Positions 12,575 through 24,985 of a stretch of DNA of 64,000 nucleotides are shown here, in pieces. The translations under genes were made by a program, and so were the position numbers. The stretch comes from Cornus controversa. Taxonomy: Eukaryota > Streptophyta > Magnoliopsida > Cornales > Cornaceae. The notes under the pieces were generated by a model. That model ran no database searches and had not been told where the DNA came from. It saw only the letters and a list, made by a program, of their open reading frames with translations. Each line of letters opens with the position of its first letter. The stretch's first letter is position 1. The stretch lies in assembly GCA_026545225.1 (NCBI GenBank), contig CM048845.1, positions 18,693,001-18,757,000 of the forward strand, in the 5' to 3' direction.

Positions 12575-12927
12575 ATGAAGCTTGAAGTACAGAAAAGATA
12601 TGCTTTGCTACTAGCAGCAAATGATTCTGAGTATGTGAAGGAGGTGTATGGTGGTTACTTCAATGTGTTTGTTGCAGCTTTTGGAGAAGAAGGAGAGAGG
12701 TGGGACTTATTTAGGGTTGTTGAAGGACAGTTCCCAGACATGAATGAGCTCCAAAATTATGATGGGTTTGTGGTGAGTGGTAGTCCTTTTGACGCTTATG
12801 GCAATGACCATTGGATTCTCAAGCTTTGCTTTCTCTTGCAAACCTTAGACTCCATGCATAAGAAAGTCCTTGGTATTTGCTTTGGACACCAGGTAATTAT
12901 TTATACACTACTTTTCATATTGTAAGC

Positions 12928-12971
<44 letters not shown>

Positions 12972-13600
12972 CATATTATATTTACAAGTATATGTTTGAT
13001 TCATTCATTGAAAAAGAAACTAATGGGTCCATGGTAATATATATACAGGTTTTGTGTAGATCATTGGGTGGAAAAGTTGGGAAGGCTAACACTGGTTGGG
13101 ATATTGGGCTAAGAAAAGTGAAAATCGTGAAAGATTTCTCCCCATGCAGTTTTCTTGAAGGGAAGGATGAAATCCCATCATCCCTTTCAATCATTGAATG
13201 CCACCAAGATGAGGTATGGGAGGTTCCCGTTGGAGCTGAAGTGATTGCATTTTCAGATAAAACGGGTGTGGAGATGTACACCATTGGAGACCACATTCTA
13301 GGGATCCAAGGTCATCCAGAGTATACCAAAGATATTCTTAACAATCTCATCGATCGCCTTCTCAAAAATAACTCTATAGAGGTACTAACCTGTTCCATTA
13401 ATTTGTTTCTCGATCATTCCATTCATTTTTCATAAAACTTCATTTTCATTTCTCTCAAACTAATATATATATTGTGGTTAATTGATAACTTGCAGAAAGG
13501 ATTTGCTGAAGACGCCAAGTTGAAATTGCATATTGCCGAACCAGATAGAAAGTGTTGGGGAAAAATTTGCAAAGGCTTCCTCAAGGGGAGATGGAATTAA
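12575..13600 (+). CDS. Gamma-glutamyl peptidase-like protein, class I glutamine amidotransferase fold (copy A)
   Basis: Three coding exons, 12575-12892, 13049-13381 and 13496-13600, joined at GT-AG introns that all fall between codons, give 251 residues. Plant gamma-glutamyl peptidases of about 250 residues have the same size. The nucleophile elbow GICFGHQ puts the catalytic Cys at 102. IQGHPEY gives His195 and Glu197, completing the Cys-His-Glu triad. The N-terminal [13 protein letters not shown] and YGGYFNVF segments and the C-terminal [10 protein letters not shown] are family-typical. There is no signal peptide, so a cytosolic enzyme is expected. In Arabidopsis, relatives remove the gamma-glutamyl group from glutathione conjugates in glucosinolate and camalexin synthesis; here the substrate is unknown. 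Intron 1 carries an (AT)n(GT)n repeat. The coding sequence is identical to copy B. The ATG was chosen because it follows the TATA box and CT-rich leader and starts the conserved domain. Confidence 0.93.
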
Positions 13601-14165
13601 GTAGCTAGCAAGCTAATTAATTGCATATATAACTAAATTTCCATTATGATCTCTTTATTTATTTTACTATGATTTTCAGCTGTTGTTTTGCACTTCTAGT
13701 GTAACCAACTTGGTTATATAGCATAGGCAAAAAATTAATTTTTTTATATTTACCGGAAAGAAAAACTTGGTTATAAAGCATAACCAAGTCACATACAATG
13801 TATACTCTTTGATCTGATAATAAAGAAATAAATATTGAAATTAAATAAGATTGCTTCTACAATATTATATCATGTGTGTCCCTTATATTTGTCTTAAACC
13901 TTGAAAAACCATTATTTGTGAAATTCTAGCAACTTGTTTGGATAATTGCCATTCTTTTTGGATTGGATGAATCATGAAAAGGTATAAATAATATGCCAAA
14001 ACATGGTATGAAAGGGAGGACCACTCCACCAGTCATTTGAGCAAACAATTTACACAACATATTTGAAGTGAAAGGAACTTGACGCATGAAAAATTCTATT
14101 GCATGATGTGAATGATACACATCATGAATAGGATTGAGAAACTATAATTAATGTGAATTTCACTA
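13601..14165. other. 3' flank of gene A up to the duplication junction
   Basis: The first 155 bp (likely 3' UTR) are identical to unit B. From 13756 onward the two units diverge by a few percent. No other gene is seen. The unit ends at AAGTA, shared with the next unit. Confidence 0.7.
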
Positions 14166-14190
14166 AAGTATTGAAAATCGGGGCGTGACA

Positions 14191-16296
14191 GATTACGATG
14201 CATCGTAATCACTAGACTGTTACTATAACAAAGCCACCAAGTGATTACAATAATCATTCTCCTTCCAATTCATCATCCTAAACATATAATCATAGAACAT
14301 AATTATCATTTTTACACATCTCAAGCATCCACAAAGTGATAATTCATCACAATTAGATTTCACCTCATACACATAGAGCTAAATCACATCCAGATACTTC
14401 ATATAATTAACCTTTAAATCATAAGCATTCTTGGACATTAATGAGAATACGATTCATTAACACAACTGTTCTCAATAGTTGTACATCTAAAAATAAACAT
14501 AAATGAAGGATCATCATTTAAATCATCTAGCATTTTACCATGCTCAATACCATGCTTATAATGAAATAAATCATAAGTCATGAACAAAACATGCTTAAAA
14601 ATGTATTTAAATGTATGCAACCATAAATCATAAATATTACATGTTCTCGAAACATAAATGATCTTTACATGTTCATTTCATGTATACAGTTGACAATCCG
14701 GACATAGATTCAAATAAAATAAATTAGTCTTTAAATAGAATTCATTTCGCTCCACGCCAATTGTCTATTAGGGAGACTCCACTACTTCCTTTCTATTTTC
14801 TGAAAAGAATTAATCCTCATGGGATGAACAACCATGCGCTCAATAGGAATATCTAAAACACAATTTCTCAAGTCTTGTGAATACAACATAACATATAAAC
14901 ATGTTATCATGTTAAGCACAATTCATATACAAAATATTCTTGCTAACAATCATGTCATAAATGTACGCATCATTCCACACACTCACATATTGTCTGTGTC
15001 TCACACACACACGAATCCCATCGTTTGACCTTGGCTCATTGCTCACAATGTCAACGATAATAATTGATCCGAATCTTGACTTTTGGTAATCCGTCTAACC
15101 ATAACCTTTCTATTTTATCACGGATCCCGTCTCTTGGCCATCCGATTCGTACAAACTCATTCACATCTCACACCCGGATACCGACTCTTGGCTACCTGGT
15201 TACCACAATCATACTCATGCTAATCATGTATATACAATTAAGGGCAATATAGTATTAAATGGCATGCTTGTCCATTCTTACAAACAACCTCAAATGCATT
15301 CACATTGAACATGTTACACACTTTTCACATTTCATATTAATCATATTGACAACTAAACATGTATTGTAAATAAACATGCCTCCAAGACGTTTCATCAAAC
15401 ACATAAGTGTCATTTTCACAATTTCATATGTAAACACATAATCATTCCACAATTCAATCTCAATATAATCACATTATCATCTAATGCACTTATAAGCATA
15501 TAATACATCATTAAGCATGGTGAATTCATCAATTGGCATAATTCAGCATGCTTTACTATTGAAAAATATATAATTATCCCATGTAACCAATTAGTTGTCA
15601 TAAACAACCAATATACTCAAACAAACTCCGGATTCTATGGGTTAGGCATCCCTGCCTCAATTTAGAAGAGCTTCCAAATGATTTTTTCAATTCTTTCAAA
15701 AATTAATTTTCTCCGAAATTAATTTCGGACGGATCAAACTCGAGCCCTTAGTTCGTAGACCGTTTCTCTCTTTTTCGGTGAACTCCAATTATGAACCTAA
15801 GTCCCTCAAAATCAATGTAGAAGGGAAGAAGAAGATGTTGCTATATATAGATATATGTATATTGCTCCATTCGGTTGAGGAGAATGAGAAATGAGGGTTG
15901 GGCATTCTCTCTTGTTATTTATAGAATGTAACCTGCACTTATTTACAAAAGTGTCATTACATTTTTACTAAACCTTACTGACTCGTTTTCTGAGTTCTGT
16001 AACTCCGATTGACACGAAATTAATTTCTTAGGACGTAAAATATTTTACTTAAGTTACGCTCCAAATTTGGAATCATTCTGACACTTTCAAATTTTTTGGG
16101 CCCACGGGGCGCCCGGATCAACCAGACTCGAAAAAGTCAACTTTTGCTAAACACTCTGAAAAATTCCTTGTACTTCTACCCAAGTCCCCAAACATGTATT
16201 TTACATTTAAAACACTCATATAATCGTTTAAAGCATTTATATGACAATAAATGAAAATAAAAAGAAAATCGGTCAAAAATGGTCACGGTCCTTACA
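14191..16296 (-). mobile_element. Reverse-oriented long LTR fragment (unit B)
   Basis: Copy of 6394-8392. On the minus strand it begins TGTAAGGACCGTGACC at 16296. Its outer part stops at the tandem junction. The GATTACGATGCATCG target sequence of the lost forward element is still next to a 25-bp LTR end at 14166-14190. This shows that the duplication happened after the forward element inserted. Confidence 0.65.
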
Positions 16297-16328
16297 ACAA
16301 TTATAAGTCTAATGTGTTTCGTATCAAA

Positions 16329-16643
16329 TTCTTGACAGAGTGAAGAGGACTGTGAGTCTAAGACAGAGTCGGCTGTACTTTGCTTCATTATAGTAAGTTG
16401 GTTTCCTGAGGCTTTCCATCCCACTGTGGTTTTTTTTCAATATGAAATTTTCATGTATATCTGGTGCATTCTTTACTTTACTTGCTCTTTAAGTTATTTA
16501 CTTGCTTTATGAGTTTGGTTAATTGGTAATTGGACTTAAAATCAAATCAATTTAGAAAATTAAGCAAATGGGCAAGTTAACTTATTCACCCTCCTCTAGG
16601 TTTTAAATTACTTTCGCAGCCACTTTCACATCGTGCAACTCAC
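16329..16643. repeat. LTR-like inverted fragment, left member (unit B)
   Basis: Counterpart of 8425-8738; inverted partner at about 18319-18630. Confidence 0.7.
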
Positions 16644-16796
16644 AATATGTTTACAATCATACTCGAGTCCAAGTCTAGGACTGTAGCACCCCCACAAACT
16701 CGAAAGTGAGCGAACACAATTCTAATAATATATATGATTTAATCATGTCACGACACTTTAGCGATAGAGAGAATTTTTTCTTAATGTTGTATTTAT

Positions 16797-17190
16797 TACG
16801 TAAGAATGGAATGCCCATTCCTCATTCTCATGTTTGGTATGAAAATTAAATTACTGATTATTCCCTTGGAACGAAAAATAATAAAAAATCATTCCACATC
16901 TTAACCTATGAAATGATCATTCTATTCCATTCCCTAATAAAATTTTAAAAAAAAATCATGTTTCCAATAAACCCTTCCACATTCCAAGTCTGGTCTCTAA
17001 AGTTCTCTCTCACATAAACTACCTCTACTACCACACCACCATCACCTTCGACTGCCAACACACTGCCACTATTGTCGCCTTCCACAGCACCACTGAGAAG
17101 CATATTTTAGAGAATTCAATTTAAAATTAATTTAATTTGAGATTTTAAATTAGTATAACCAAACACTAGAATGATGATAATTATTTTATT
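16797..17190. mobile_element. MITE-like element with a CCA-rich core (unit B)
   Basis: Counterpart of 8893-9290, with the same ends and the same CCA-rich middle. Confidence 0.5.
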
Positions 17191-17288
17191 TCTACATCAT
17201 TTTATATTTGCAATCAAACAGTAAAAATGTGAACAACTATTCCATTCTATTTTTCATCACATTTCATTCCACTTGTAATTTCATTCAA

Positions 17289-18318
17289 TTCTTGCCTGCC
17301 AAACTTATCGGAGAAGTATTATTACAGACAAGTAGAGTATCTGGTAAGCAAAAAGTGGTTGGGGTTGAATATAAATTTCTTAGTAAGATGTTGACTTTCG
17401 CAATCTGTGAGTTTCAAAAGGACCGCTGTTATGGGAAAGTAAAGACGTTGACAAGTAATTACAATAACGTGGAGTAATTAATTATGTCACTGTATCATTA
17501 CGCAAGTCAATGTCTTTATACAACCATGGTTGTGACCCAGTCAAAGCCTGGAAAATGACTAGATACATAGTTGATCTTCAAAGTTTGAATGAGACATGAG
17601 GCTAGCATCACCATCCTACCGAGTCAAGCGCTTCCAAGACCTGGCCTATATAGTAGTCGAAGTAAACAAGAACTCTTCTATACAAACAGAATTGAAACTT
17701 GATATACACCAGTCAATGAATGAGATCTAACCAAGAAGACCATGTTAACAAGACAACATCAATAGCTTAATACACATAACCTACAAGTGAAGTGTTAGAG
17801 AACTTTTAAAAATAATTGTAGTATTTGAAGGACAATGGTGTTATTTTATTAAAATAAATAAAATAAAAAAGAACAAATAGTATATATATAGTAAAATGGA
17901 GCGTTAATATTATTTTTCTAAAAAACCAAAATACTTGTGCAAAAGACCTTGATTTTAGAAGAGGGAAAAAAAACTTATAAATGCTATATAAGAAGTAAAT
18001 GAAGCAGTCAATGTGGTATAAATATCATATATATATTAGTGTGCATTAGAAAGGGTCCAACAACCAATCCAGTCCATCTGAGTTAATTCATAAATGGAAA
18101 GAAATGTTTTCTAAGGCTGCAAAAGTCCAATAGTAATAAAAGACTCCAACTGTGCATCCGTTTGACTAACATTTTCATGCAGGTTTTGAATGGTACTTTC
18201 TTTCCATTTGATATCTCAAAATTCTAGGGGCCCAGCTGAATTAAAACTAAAACTATATTAGTTATTAATTATTCAAAAAAGAAAACTTAAGCTCTTAGAT
18301 TCAGAGGCAGATCTGAGG
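17289..18318. other. Non-coding stretch of unit B
   Basis: Counterpart of 9551-10516. It begins at the empty MITE target site at 17280-17288. No gene is recognised. Confidence 0.5.
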
Positions 18319-19560
18319 GTGTGAGTTGCCCGATGAGAAAATGACTGTGAAAGTAATTTAAAATTTAGAGGGGGTGATTAGATTTATTCATTTTTTGCTT
18401 AATTTTTCAAATTATTCAATTTTAAGTCTAATTAAAATTCTAAGCAATTTCACAAAGTAAGTAAATAAATAAAGTATAGTCTAGTAAACAATGCACTAGA
18501 TATACGTGGAAAACTCAGATAAAAAATCACAGGTGAGACTTTGTAGTCTCAGAGAAGTAAATTCACTATCGTTGAAGCAAAGTACAACACACTTTGTCCC
18601 GGACTCACACCCACTCCACTTTAACAAGAACTTGATGCAAAACACCTCAGGTTTACTATTGCGACTCCCTTGTTCAATTGCTGCAGATTTTTGGCTAACG
18701 TCAATATCCTTACATAAGGGTAATAGGAAAAAAACGAGTACTCAGCAAGTATTTTGTCCCCTTCGTAGCACAATCTTCTCCTTCCTCACCAACGAACAGT
18801 TGTAGAAGAAACTAAAAGATCCGATACTTGACCAAATAAGATAACTCTGTAGTAGTTTATGTACTTTCGATCATATTAAGAACACTACTCTAAGATCACT
18901 CAGTGTATATGTGTTTGCTCTTAAAAGAAAAACAAATAGAAAAATCAAAGGAAATTTTTTTGTTCTAAAAATACTCTCAAAAAGCTTTTTCTCTCTAAAA
19001 ATAATAATCTATTTAAGTACACTTGTAGAGAAAATATAGAGTAGTATTTATAGGCATAGAAGTCCTAATCCTGCTTGAAAAATAAGTTAAAACCCAATAT
19101 ATATATGACTTTTCTAGAAGTTTCAAACCCAATAAGAATCAGAATTTTCGTCAAAATAACTTTCCTATTTGGAACATGCTAAGTAGGACCGGTGCTCAAA
19201 AATTAGAACCGGTGGGACTTTGTGAAAAGCCTATGAAAATTAAATTGCCGAGAAAAGTTGGACTGGTCCTAAATATTGGGGACCGGTGGAACTTTAAAAA
19301 AAATTATATTTTCAGTTTAAAACATATTTTTTAAGTCCTAAGCCCGCCAAACTCCAAAACCTAGTGCCCTCATTCACATACCTGTACTAAATGATATTCT
19401 CATTGAATCCATGATATCGAGACACTTGTTGTTCAGCTTTCATGATCGAAACACAAGATCGAATAAAAATTACAACTCGATTAACAAGTTTTGACACCAA
19501 AATTTATCAATTACAAATATATCCGTCACATAGGCTTGGTTTAGGGCATTGCTCAAATTG
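18319..19560 (-). mobile_element. Reverse-oriented copia-like LTR remnant (unit B)
   Basis: Counterpart of 10517-11760, with the same TATA-like box in reverse near 19050 and the same block inverted against 16329-16643. Confidence 0.4.
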
Positions 19561-20240
19561 GGTTGGGAAGTAGTGTGGTCCAATCAACCATATTGTTTGG
19601 GTGGGATTCCAACAAACTGAAATGGTTTCGTTGGTCAATCTATGTTTCAATTTGTAGTGGTCAGGTTGTGCTTAATTACCTAGTCATGTCTATGAATACA
19701 ACTATGCTAACAGCAACGATGGATGTAAGAGATATGAGCCCGTATATGGTGGTGCATTCCGGAAATAAAAATATGATAAAATAAATAAGTTTTTACGCCC
19801 ACCTAAACCCTTTTTTTTTTTTTTCGCCAAATCCAAACCCAAACCCAATTTACTTTCGGTTTTCAATTTTATATTCCAAGTAGACCCGGACTTATATATA
19901 TATATCCAGCGTTAGAATTAGTCGATGTTGATTTATAGTCGCCCTCTCAATTTGAAGAAGAATTAATCTTAGAGCGCGTAGAAAATATTCAACTAATGTC
20001 CCGTGTGTCTATTCATTGTTGGTCAATATAAATTTTGATAATATTAGAGTTTACTGAAACCAAAGACTGCAATATGTCATATATATATATATATATTCCC
20101 CCTCTTTGTTGACATGGCTTTGGTCAATACTCTCTTCTCCAGGAATTTAGAATTTTGTAATCTCCTTTAATATATGCAAATAAGACCCACCACATGCATG
20201 GAAATTTCCATATCACAAGATATTGTTGGTCTTCTATTCC

Positions 20241-20248
20241 TATATAAG
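20241..20248 (+). promoter_or_regulatory. TATA box of peptidase gene B
   Basis: TATATAAG, 134 bp upstream of the ATG, in a promoter with no substitution relative to copy A. Confidence 0.7.
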
Positions 20249-20374
20249 AACCGTTGCTCCCTAAAACATTACATACTCGATCATATCATCCTTCTTTCTC
20301 TCTCTAGTAATTTTAATATCAGACACAAAATCTCTCTCTCTCTCTCTCTCTGTCTCACTCGTTTAATTAAGACC

Positions 20375-20727
20375 ATGAAGCTTGAAGTACAGAAAAGATA
20401 TGCTTTGCTACTAGCAGCAAATGATTCTGAGTATGTGAAGGAGGTGTATGGTGGTTACTTCAATGTGTTTGTTGCAGCTTTTGGAGAAGAAGGAGAGAGG
20501 TGGGACTTATTTAGGGTTGTTGAAGGACAGTTCCCAGACATGAATGAGCTCCAAAATTATGATGGGTTTGTGGTGAGTGGTAGTCCTTTTGACGCTTATG
20601 GCAATGACCATTGGATTCTCAAGCTTTGCTTTCTCTTGCAAACCTTAGACTCCATGCATAAGAAAGTCCTTGGTATTTGCTTTGGACACCAGGTAATTAT
20701 TTATACACTACTTTTCATATTGTAAGC

Positions 20728-20765
<38 letters not shown>

Positions 20766-21394
20766 CATATTATATTTACAAGTATATGTTTGATTCATTC
20801 ATTGAAAAAGAAACTAATGGGTCCATGGTAATATATATACAGGTTTTGTGTAGATCATTGGGTGGAAAAGTTGGGAAGGCTAACACTGGTTGGGATATTG
20901 GGCTAAGAAAAGTGAAAATCGTGAAAGATTTCTCCCCATGCAGTTTTCTTGAAGGGAAGGATGAAATCCCATCATCCCTTTCAATCATTGAATGCCACCA
21001 AGATGAGGTATGGGAGGTTCCCGTTGGAGCTGAAGTGATTGCATTTTCAGATAAAACGGGTGTGGAGATGTACACCATTGGAGACCACATTCTAGGGATC
21101 CAAGGTCATCCAGAGTATACCAAAGATATTCTTAACAATCTCATCGATCGCCTTCTCAAAAATAACTCTATAGAGGTACTAACCTGTTCCATTAATTTGT
21201 TTCTCGATCATTCCATTCATTTTTCATAAAACTTCATTTTCATTTCTCTCAAACTAATATATATATTGTGGTTAATTGATAACTTGCAGAAAGGATTTGC
21301 TGAAGACGCCAAGTTGAAATTGCATATTGCCGAACCAGATAGAAAGTGTTGGGGAAAAATTTGCAAAGGCTTCCTCAAGGGGAGATGGAATTAA
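20375..21394 (+). CDS. Gamma-glutamyl peptidase-like protein, class I glutamine amidotransferase fold (copy B)
   Basis: Exons 20375-20692, 20843-21175 and 21290-21394 encode a 251-residue protein identical to copy A, with the same Cys102, His195 and Glu197. Both introns are in phase 0 and identical to those of copy A. The only difference is in the (AT)n(GT)n tract of intron 1, where copy B is 6 bp shorter. Promoter, 5' UTR and the first 155 bp after the stop are also free of substitutions. Both genes look intact, so both are probably expressed and would double the dose of one enzyme. Function, as for copy A, is inferred from the family: cytosolic hydrolysis of gamma-glutamyl bonds in glutathione conjugates. 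Confidence 0.93.
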
Positions 21395-21986
21395 GTAGCT
21401 AGCAAGCTAATTAATTGCATATATAACTAAATTTCCATTATGATCTCTTTATTTATTTTACTATGATTTTCAGCTGTTGTTTTGCACTTCTAGTGTAACC
21501 AACTTGGTTATATAGCATAGGCAAAAAATTAATTTTTTTATATTTACCGAAAAGAAAAACTTGGTTATAAAGCATAACCAAGTCACATACAATGTATACT
21601 CTTTGATATGATAATGAAGAAATAAATATTGAAACTAAATAAGATTGCTTCTACAATATTATATCATGTGTGTCCCTTATATTTGTCTTAAACCTTGAAA
21701 AACCATTATTTGTGAAATTCCAGCAACTTGTTCAGATAATTGGCTTCTAGCAACTTGTTCGGATAATTGGCATTCTTTTTGGATTGGATGAATCAAGAAA
21801 AGGTATGAATAATATGCCAAAACATGGTATGAAAGGGAGGACCACTTCACCCGTCATTTGAGCAAACAATTTACACAACATATTTGAAGTGAAAGGAACT
21901 TGACGCATGAAAAATTCTATTGTATGATGTGAATGATACACATCATGAATAGGATTGAGAAACTATAATTAATGTGAATTTCACTA

Positions 21987-22256
21987 AAGTACTTGATTTT
22001 ATGATATAAACATTCAATTCAATTCAACATATATATGTCAATGACAATTGATGTGAAAAATAATGAGGGTTGACAACTAATGTGAATCCATTTAATTATA
22101 TTTATCGCTGCAATGAACACCCCCACCACCACTACCACCACCACCACCTTAACAACCACCGCCACCCCTAGTGAACTTTGCTCAACTAACCCATCATTGT
22201 AGCTACCAGTTTTTAGCCCACGTGTGTTCTAACACATTCAAATCACCTTATACAGC
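21987..22256. other. Segment between the tandem repeat and LINE ORF1
   Basis: It contains a CCA-rich microsatellite at about 22120-22165 and no gene. It may include the 5' UTR of the LINE that follows. Confidence 0.5.
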
Positions 22257-23502
22257 ATGGCCAGCTCTAGCAATCATCCTTCTCCACAAGGAGACCTTTC
22301 ATCCATTACCGAACCAGTCTCTGGTAACAGGGCTCCCCTTGATTCCATCCTTGAGGAGCATGATGATGATGATGATTGGGAGGTGGCTGAGGACAGAAGA
22401 TCCTTGGCTCTCGCAAAACAAGTTGTTATGGAGGCCCCTACAAGAGCCTTAGCCAATGCTAGAAGGGAACTTGACCATGCCCGGAGCAAAATTATTGAAC
22501 TCGAAGATGCCCTTAAGATAGCTCCTCAACCAAATGGCCAGATTGTAGGGAAAGTTAAAGAGCTCAACAATGGTTTAAAGTCTAAACCTCTTAATAGATC
22601 AGAAAAGGCAAGAATGTGGCAAATGAACATGGTCACCAACATGGTAACTCTTCTGCTTACAACCTTGGGAGGGGCAGAGATTTCAATGGGAGAGGTAGGG
22701 GATGTGGAGGAAGAAATCAAATGGGAGGTAGATACCTTTCAACTAACCACGCGCCACCTGTGGATGGGGGTGACAACATTGCTTCAAATGTGAGGTTCAC
22801 TAATCCCACACACAAGCCAAATGTTCCTATCAATGTTGATTTTCCTCCTTTGTGGTAAGGATACACCATCTTCCAACCAACCACAGAACCAGTCTATTTC
22901 CCACACTGACACGTTATCCATTCCCTGTACTGGTGCTCCTCGAGACCAACAACCTAGCTGGTCCACTGTTGCTGGCAGTGTACCTGATACTAGGAAAATG
23001 AATTTTGAATTTTTTCCTCCAAGAATAGGAATGGGGATGCCAGATGTTGTGGAACCACTTGCTGATCTTGCTGATGAAGGATTAGATGAATAGAAATCAT
23101 GTCTGGTAGGCTATTTCATTCAAAAGAGATTACCTTTTTCTATTGTCCAAAATCAAGTATTTAAACTATGGAGCAACATGGGGCTAACTGAAGTACTTAC
23201 TGATGACAAGGGGTTTTTCATCTTCAAATTTTCTAATGACGAAGCATGTCAGAAAATCCTATCAAATGGACCTTGGATGGTCATGGGGAGGCCAATTATC
23301 ATGAAGAAATGGTACAAGAATATGGTCATGAGCAAAGAATCTTGCAACCTTATTCCACTTTGGGTTAATTTTTTTAACATACCATTGGAGTATTGGACTG
23401 GAAAAGGCATAAGCTACATAGTTAGTATTGTGGGAAGACCTTTGTTTGTTGAACAACTTACTGAATCCAAGAAAATGATCAGTTTTGCCAAGAGTTTGTG
23501 TT
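22257..23502 (+). pseudogene. LINE ORF1 (DUF4283-type), 5' part, broken
   Basis: A nucleic-acid-binding ORF1 of the plant LINE type starts with an ATG at 22257. An N-terminal part with an acidic stretch (EEHDDDDDWEV) and a coiled-coil-like segment (22430-22520) is followed by a Gly/Arg-rich part in another frame (22616-22858). The DUF4283 domain at 23100-23500 is marked by GFFIFKFSNDEACQKIL, NGPWMVMGRPI and IPLWVNFFNIPLEYW. At least two frameshifts and a stop at 23090 make it nonfunctional. At 23502 it is interrupted by a copia element, and its continuation lies after 28245. Confidence 0.8.
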
Positions 23503-23824
23503 TGTTAAGGTTAATGTGCTTTAAATTAGCACTGTAATATCTAACTTACTATCACTTAACCATAGTTAAATATATGTATACTTGGTTATCTTTTGTGGTT
23601 GATATGTATACAAGTCTCTTGACTTTTTATCACATGTTTTATATATGTATTTTGCCCTCTTTTGTATTCTCAGAAGAAGTGAAATGAAATCGTGAGAAAA
23701 GCTTGCTCCCTCTGTTCACTCTTCTTCCTCTGATTTTCAATTCTAACCTTCTCATTCCAAATACAAATTATTGATGTGAGTTTTATGTGTATTAATCAGT
23801 GTATATGCTAAGAATTATCCAACA
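23503..23824 (+). repeat. 5' LTR of copia element 1
   Basis: 322 bp, from TGTTAAGG to TCCAACA. It differs from the 3' LTR at six positions by eye. It is preceded by GTGTT (23498-23502), which is repeated after the 3' LTR (28246-28250). The primer-binding site TGGTATCAAAGC follows at 23830-23841. Confidence 0.95.
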
Positions 23825-23893
23825 TAATCTGGTATCAAAGCTTGGGTTCGGTAGATTGAAGTAGCAGAGTTCCTCTTTTCTTGAAATCTCTCC

Positions 23894-24985
23894 ATGGCCA
23901 CCTCAAGCAATCAAATTCTGGGCACTCAACAAGCATTAATTCCTAAGTTTGATGGAGACCGGTATGATTACTGGTATATCAAAATGAAGACAATCTTTCA
24001 ATCTCAAGATTTGTGGGATTGTGTTGAAATTGGGTACGAAGAATCCAAATCGACAACAGAGCTAACGATTGCTGAGATGGATCTACTCAAAAAGAACCGG
24101 AAAAGGGATGCGAAAGCTCTCGCGTTCATACGATAAGCAATTTCAGATGAGTTGTTTTCAAGAATCATGGAAGCTACCACAGCAAAGGAAGCTTGGAACA
24201 TTATTCGGAAGGAGTTTCAAGGAGATAAAAAGGTACTCACCGTTAAACTTCAAACTCTTAGAAGAGACTTAGAGAATTTGAAGATGAAGGAATCAGAAAC
24301 TTTAAAAAATTACTTCTCCAAAATCATGCAGATTGTTAATCAAATGAAGTCTTATGGTGAAAAGATAGATGATAAAAGAATTGTTGAGAAAATTTTGGTG
24401 AGTTTACCTAAAAAATATGATTCAATTGTTGGTATAATTGAAGAAACAAAGGACATCTCTTCATTGAGTGTTCATGAGTTGATGGGTTCTTTGAAATCCC
24501 ACGAGCAAAGATTGACACGGCACTCCGAAAAGTCAATTGAAAGTGCTTTTCAGTCCAATGTTAATCTTGGCTCCAAGTTTAATGTGAAAGAATCATCAAA
24601 AATTGAACAACCTAAAGGAGAACCATCTAGAGGTGGTGGATCATATGGAAGAGGAAGAGGAAGATCAAGAGGAAGATATTCATCAAGAGGAAGAGGTAGA
24701 TTTAACTATGATAGAAGATCAAATGTTGAAGGAAGTTCACAAAAATGTAGTATTTACCAAAGGAGCAGCCATGTTGACAAAGATTGTTGGTTCAAAGGAA
24801 CACCACAGTGTTTTAACTGCAAAAAATTTGGGCATCTTTCAAAAGATTGTAGACTCAGAAATCAGCAACAAGCCAATTTTTTTGAAGATAATGCAGCTGA
24901 AGGAAGCTTGTTTATGCTTGCCAAAGTGCTTCCGAGCATAGTAATAATGTTTGGTATTTGGATAGTGGTTGTAGTAACCACATGA
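23894..24985 (+). pseudogene. Copia element 1 gag
   Basis: The Gag frame starts with an ATG at 23894, 70 bp after the LTR. The gag-like core (FDGDRYDYWYIKMKT, then TLRRDLENLKMKESET) is followed by a Gly/Arg-rich linker and a zinc knuckle CX2CX4HX4C at 24809-24850. A preceding knuckle-like motif lacks its second Cys. One TAA stop at 24134-24136 interrupts the frame early. Near 24916 the frame slips, so the protease lies in another frame. Copia elements normally encode one Gag-Pol frame, so both lesions are read as decay. Confidence 0.9.

Larger units (their letters stand above)
6369..14165 (+). repeat. Tandem duplication unit A (7.8 kb)
   Basis: This unit aligns end to end with 14166-21986. 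The outer left edge (CAAGTATTG at 6368), the junction (TAAAGTATTG at 14165) and the outer right edge (TAAAGTACTTG near 21986) all share AAGTA. The unit carries the end of the forward LTR element, the split reverse LTR, LTR-like inverted fragments, a MITE absent from unit B, and a gamma-glutamyl peptidase gene. Confidence 0.95.
14166..21986 (+). repeat. Tandem duplication unit B (7.8 kb)
   Basis: Second copy of the unit at 6369-14165, in the same orientation and directly adjacent. Differences include the absence of the family 1 MITE, extra stretches near 14520 and 14687-14741, about 65 bp extra at 17467-17530, and a small local duplication near 21720-21770 (AGCAACTTGTTC repeated). Confidence 0.95.

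Noticed and set aside
12982..13296. Minus-strand open frame of 104 codons opposite peptidase exon 2 (also at 20776-21090)
   Set aside because: It is the shadow of a conserved plus-strand exon, and its presence in both copies follows from the duplication.
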